A stretch of 7,829 nucleotides of DNA from contig SLPT01000384.1 in the NCBI GenBank assembly GCA_007131845.1, positions 1-7,829 on the forward strand, in the 5' to 3' direction. Positions 6,623 to 7,829 of this stretch are shown in pieces. The stretch comes from Desulfobacteraceae bacterium. Lineage in GTDB: Bacteria > Desulfobacterota > Desulfobacteria > Desulfobacterales > Desulfosalsimonadaceae. The position numbers and the translations under genes were made by a program. Within the stretch, counting starts at the first letter, position 1. Every line of letters begins with the position of its first letter. The notes beneath the pieces were generated by a model. That model did not search any database, was not told the origin of the DNA, and was given only the letters and a program-made list of their open reading frames with translations.

Positions 6623-7033
6623 ATGATAACAGCAGACAAAAAACAGTCCCCGTTTCACCGTATACCCCGTTTCTTTGCGGCATGTCTTTTCATCGCCGCG
6701 ATTTTTCATTCCGGGTGCGCCGCGCGCTTTGAAGGCGATACGGAACATATCCCCGTCAGCCCCATTGATTTTTACAGGGGGCCCCTGAACCATCTGGAAG
6801 CCGTCCGGGAAGGGACCTGCCCCATGCATCCCTCCTGTTCCGCCTATGCAAAGGAAGTATATGAGAAACACGGCCCGGTCACAGGGTCTGTCATGACATT
6901 CGACCGGCTTATCCGGTGCGGCCGGGACGAAACGTCCCATGCCCGCGAAATTTACATTCAGGGCAGAGGCCGCTACCATGACCCGGTCCGATACAATGAT
7001 TTCTGGTGGTATGAAAAAGGAGACGGGCAATGA
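6623..7033 (+). CDS. YidD-like (membrane protein insertion efficiency factor family) putative lipoprotein
   Basis: A 136-residue protein with an N-terminal basic, hydrophobic segment (residues 12-31) ending in HSGC (Cys32). This could be a lipoprotein signal, although His at the -3 position is unusual. Residues about 49-122 resemble YidD: DFYRGPLNHLEAVREG, then CPMHPSCSAYAKEVYEKHG (66-84), RLIRC (95-99) and a terminal DPV (120-122). These correspond to the family pattern of Cys-x5-Cys-Ser-x-Tyr-Ala, His-Gly, RLxRC and DPVP. Canonical YidD is a short inner-membrane-associated protein encoded between rnpA and yidC. This copy lies instead after a zinc importer, carries an export or anchor signal, and is longer after RLIRC. 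A paralogue with a different role in the envelope is more likely than housekeeping YidD. The start is ATG at 6623 with no Shine-Dalgarno. Its stop overlaps the next start as ATGA. Confidence 0.72.
   Translation: MITADKKQSPFHRIPRFFAACLFIAAIFHSGCAARFEGDTEHIPVSPIDFYRGPLNHLEAVREGTCPMHPSCSAYAKEVYEKHGPVTGSVMTFDRLIRCGRDETSHAREIYIQGRGRYHDPVRYNDFWWYEKGDGQ
7017..7022 (+). promoter_or_regulatory. Shine-Dalgarno site of the CBM48-like gene
   Basis: AAGGAG, seven bases before the ATG at 7030 and inside the end of the YidD-like gene. Together with the ATGA overlap it points to translational coupling of the two genes. Confidence 0.75.
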
Positions 7034-7338
7034 TCAAGAAAAGCTTCAGCAAAACCGGCCGTCACTGCCGGGTGACCTTCAAGATTCCTGCAGGAAGGGC
7101 TGCCGAAACAGCGATTGTTTGCGGTGATTTCAACAATTGGGATACCCATACCCGAGCCATGACCCGCACGCAGGCCGGGACGTTTTACACCACGTACTCG
7201 CTTCCTGCCGGCCAAACCTTTCGGTTCCGTTACCTGGTGGACGGCTGTCGCTGGGAAAACGACGATCAGGCCGACGGCTACCAACCCAACGCCTTCGGCA
7301 CGACAGATTGTGTGATTTCCACGTGCCGGGGAGAATAA
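7030..7338 (+). CDS. Small stand-alone glycogen-binding/isoamylase early-set (CBM48/AMPK-beta-like) domain protein
   Basis: A 102-residue protein that is essentially one E-set (immunoglobulin-like) domain of the CBM48/AMPK-beta type, which binds alpha-glucans such as glycogen. The pattern is clear: a beta-strand VTFKIP (15-20), VCGDFNNWD (30-38), GTFYTTYSLPAGQTFRFRYLVDG (50-72) and WENDDQADGYQPNAFG (75-90). W37 and W75 sit where carbohydrate-contacting aromatics occur in the family; I cannot confirm binding. There is no signal peptide and no catalytic domain. Three Cys (31, 73, 94) plus C13 and C99 are unusual for such a short domain. It is coupled to the upstream YidD-like gene by an ATGA overlap. 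Small free-standing copies are known in bacteria as isoamylase early set domain proteins, and their function is unclear. The fold is confident; the role is not. Confidence 0.85.
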   Translation: MIKKSFSKTGRHCRVTFKIPAGRAAETAIVCGDFNNWDTHTRAMTRTQAGTFYTTYSLPAGQTFRFRYLVDGCRWENDDQADGYQPNAFGTTDCVISTCRGE

Positions 7339-7344
7339 GCGGAT

Positions 7345-7397
7345 AAGCCAGGCACCCTGAAAACTCGCTCCACTCGGACATTCAGGGTGCCTGGCTT
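7345..7397 (+). terminator. Perfect 17-bp hairpin, probable (possibly bidirectional) terminator
   Basis: AAGCCAGGCACCCTGAA (7345-7361) and its exact reverse complement (7381-7397) flank a 19-base loop, beginning seven bases after the stop of the CBM48-like gene. Position and stability suggest the end of the znu-yidD-like-CBM48 transcript. Only a broken T-rich stretch (CTTGTCTTC) follows, so termination efficiency or mechanism is uncertain; it could also be an mRNA 3'-end stabiliser. Confidence 0.6.
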
Positions 7398-7434
7398 GTC
7401 TTCGCCCCGAGCTGGCACGCCCCCTCCCAATGTT

Positions 7435-7558
7435 GACGGCTTTGAAAAAAGCCCAATCTCTGCGTTGCGCGCAATCCCTCAGAATTTCACGTACGCAAAG
7501 TACGCTGCATTCTTCGTGATTGCGCGCGCCTTGATCTTGGCCTTTTTACAAAGCCGTC
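7435..7558. repeat. 124-bp imperfect palindrome, candidate dispersed repeat/MITE-like element
   Basis: The ends are perfect inverted repeats: GACGGCTTTG (7435-7444) and CAAAGCCGTC (7549-7558). Pairing continues inward with AAAAAG/CTTTTT, CCAA/TTGG, GCGCGCAATC/GATTGCGCGC, AGAAT/ATTCT and CGTAC/GTACG around a GCAAA loop at 7495-7499. One-base offsets and a few mismatches interrupt it. The whole folds as one long hairpin. From memory, near-identical palindromes starting GACGGCTTTG and ending CAAAGCCGTC, with a CTGCGTTGCGC inner motif, are scattered in intergenic DNA of Desulfobacterota. An open frame across it (7387-7608) is a by-product. It encodes no transposase, so it is either a REP-like or a non-autonomous element. 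Confidence 0.75.
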
Positions 7559-7829
7559 CGAGACTTTTTTCGAGGCTGGTATTGCTGCTTGCAGGGGTTC
7601 CCGTTTAACCGCTACCTCGGAAGAAAATAACTATTTTGCGATTTCCCGCCCGAAAACCCATCGGATCATTTTATAGCCTTGGGTAACATTCGGGTATATG
7701 ATGCGCTGAATTACCGCCCGATATACCTAAAAACAAATATATCCCCGGGATGCGATGTATAAAATGACCAATTTATAAGGGGTGGGGGGTGATGGGGGAT
7801 GCCACGAAGGCAACATTGGGAGGGTTTGG
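7559..7829. other. Gene-free region
   Basis: I see no supportable gene here on either strand. It is more AT-rich than the coding regions up to about 7780, contains a small inverted repeat at 7693-7727, and ends in G-rich sequence. Together with 7339-7558 it makes about 490 bases without a gene. A gene may begin beyond the right edge. Confidence 0.6.
7693..7727. repeat. Short inverted repeat in the gene-free region
   Basis: GGTATAT (7693-7699) and ATATACC (7721-7727) are exact reverse complements separated by 21 bases. The arms are short and could arise by chance; no T-run or nearby gene gives it a clear function. Confidence 0.3.

Noticed and set aside
7387..7608. 73-codon open frame on the plus strand
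   Set aside because: It spans the 124-bp palindrome and has no ribosome-binding site or recognisable domain.
7339..7829. CRISPR array or tRNA gene in the gene-free end
   Set aside because: There are no regularly spaced direct repeats and no cloverleaf with TTC-type T-loop signature; the structure there is palindromic.

Overview
The window carries eight complete protein-coding genes in two divergent blocks, followed by about 490 bases of gene-free, repeat-rich DNA. The gene families, a composition that looks moderately GC-rich by eye, and above all the 124-base imperfect palindrome near the right end (a repeat style I recall from sulfate-reducing Desulfobacterota) suggest a chromosome of a Desulfobacterales-like deltaproteobacterial lineage. 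This assignment is an inference, not a search result.

Left block, minus strand (read 3994 to 16). First comes a 417-residue protein with a C-terminal DisA/CdaA-type diadenylate cyclase (DAC) fold, in which DGA and GTRH are kept but the RHR and SEETG-like motifs are altered. It is followed 27 bases later by a 12-helix major facilitator transporter of unknown substrate, and then, after a 109-base gap holding an inverted repeat, by a concentrative nucleoside transporter (CNT). A nucleotide-binding/cyclase fold beside a nucleoside carrier raises the possibility of a nucleotide-related uptake or sensing module, but nothing in the sequence proves a joint function.

Right block, plus strand (4101 to 7338). 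A compact znuA-znuC-znuB operon encodes a zinc ABC importer: a periplasmic binding protein with a His-rich loop, an ATPase and a permease. An 18-base near-perfect AT-rich palindrome lies in the 106-base divergent gap. It overlaps candidate -10 elements for both directions, which is the layout expected of a Zur/Fur-family operator. Immediately downstream of znuB, a good sigma70-like promoter is placed so that transcription would begin at or next to the ATG of a YidD-like, possibly lipid-anchored, cysteine-containing protein. That gene overlaps by ATGA a small stand-alone protein resembling the AMPK/isoamylase glycogen-binding E-set domain (CBM48).

Right end (7339-7829). There is a perfect 17-bp hairpin just after the last gene, probably the terminator. 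The 124-bp palindromic dispersed-repeat candidate and about 270 bases with no gene follow, ending in a G-rich tract.
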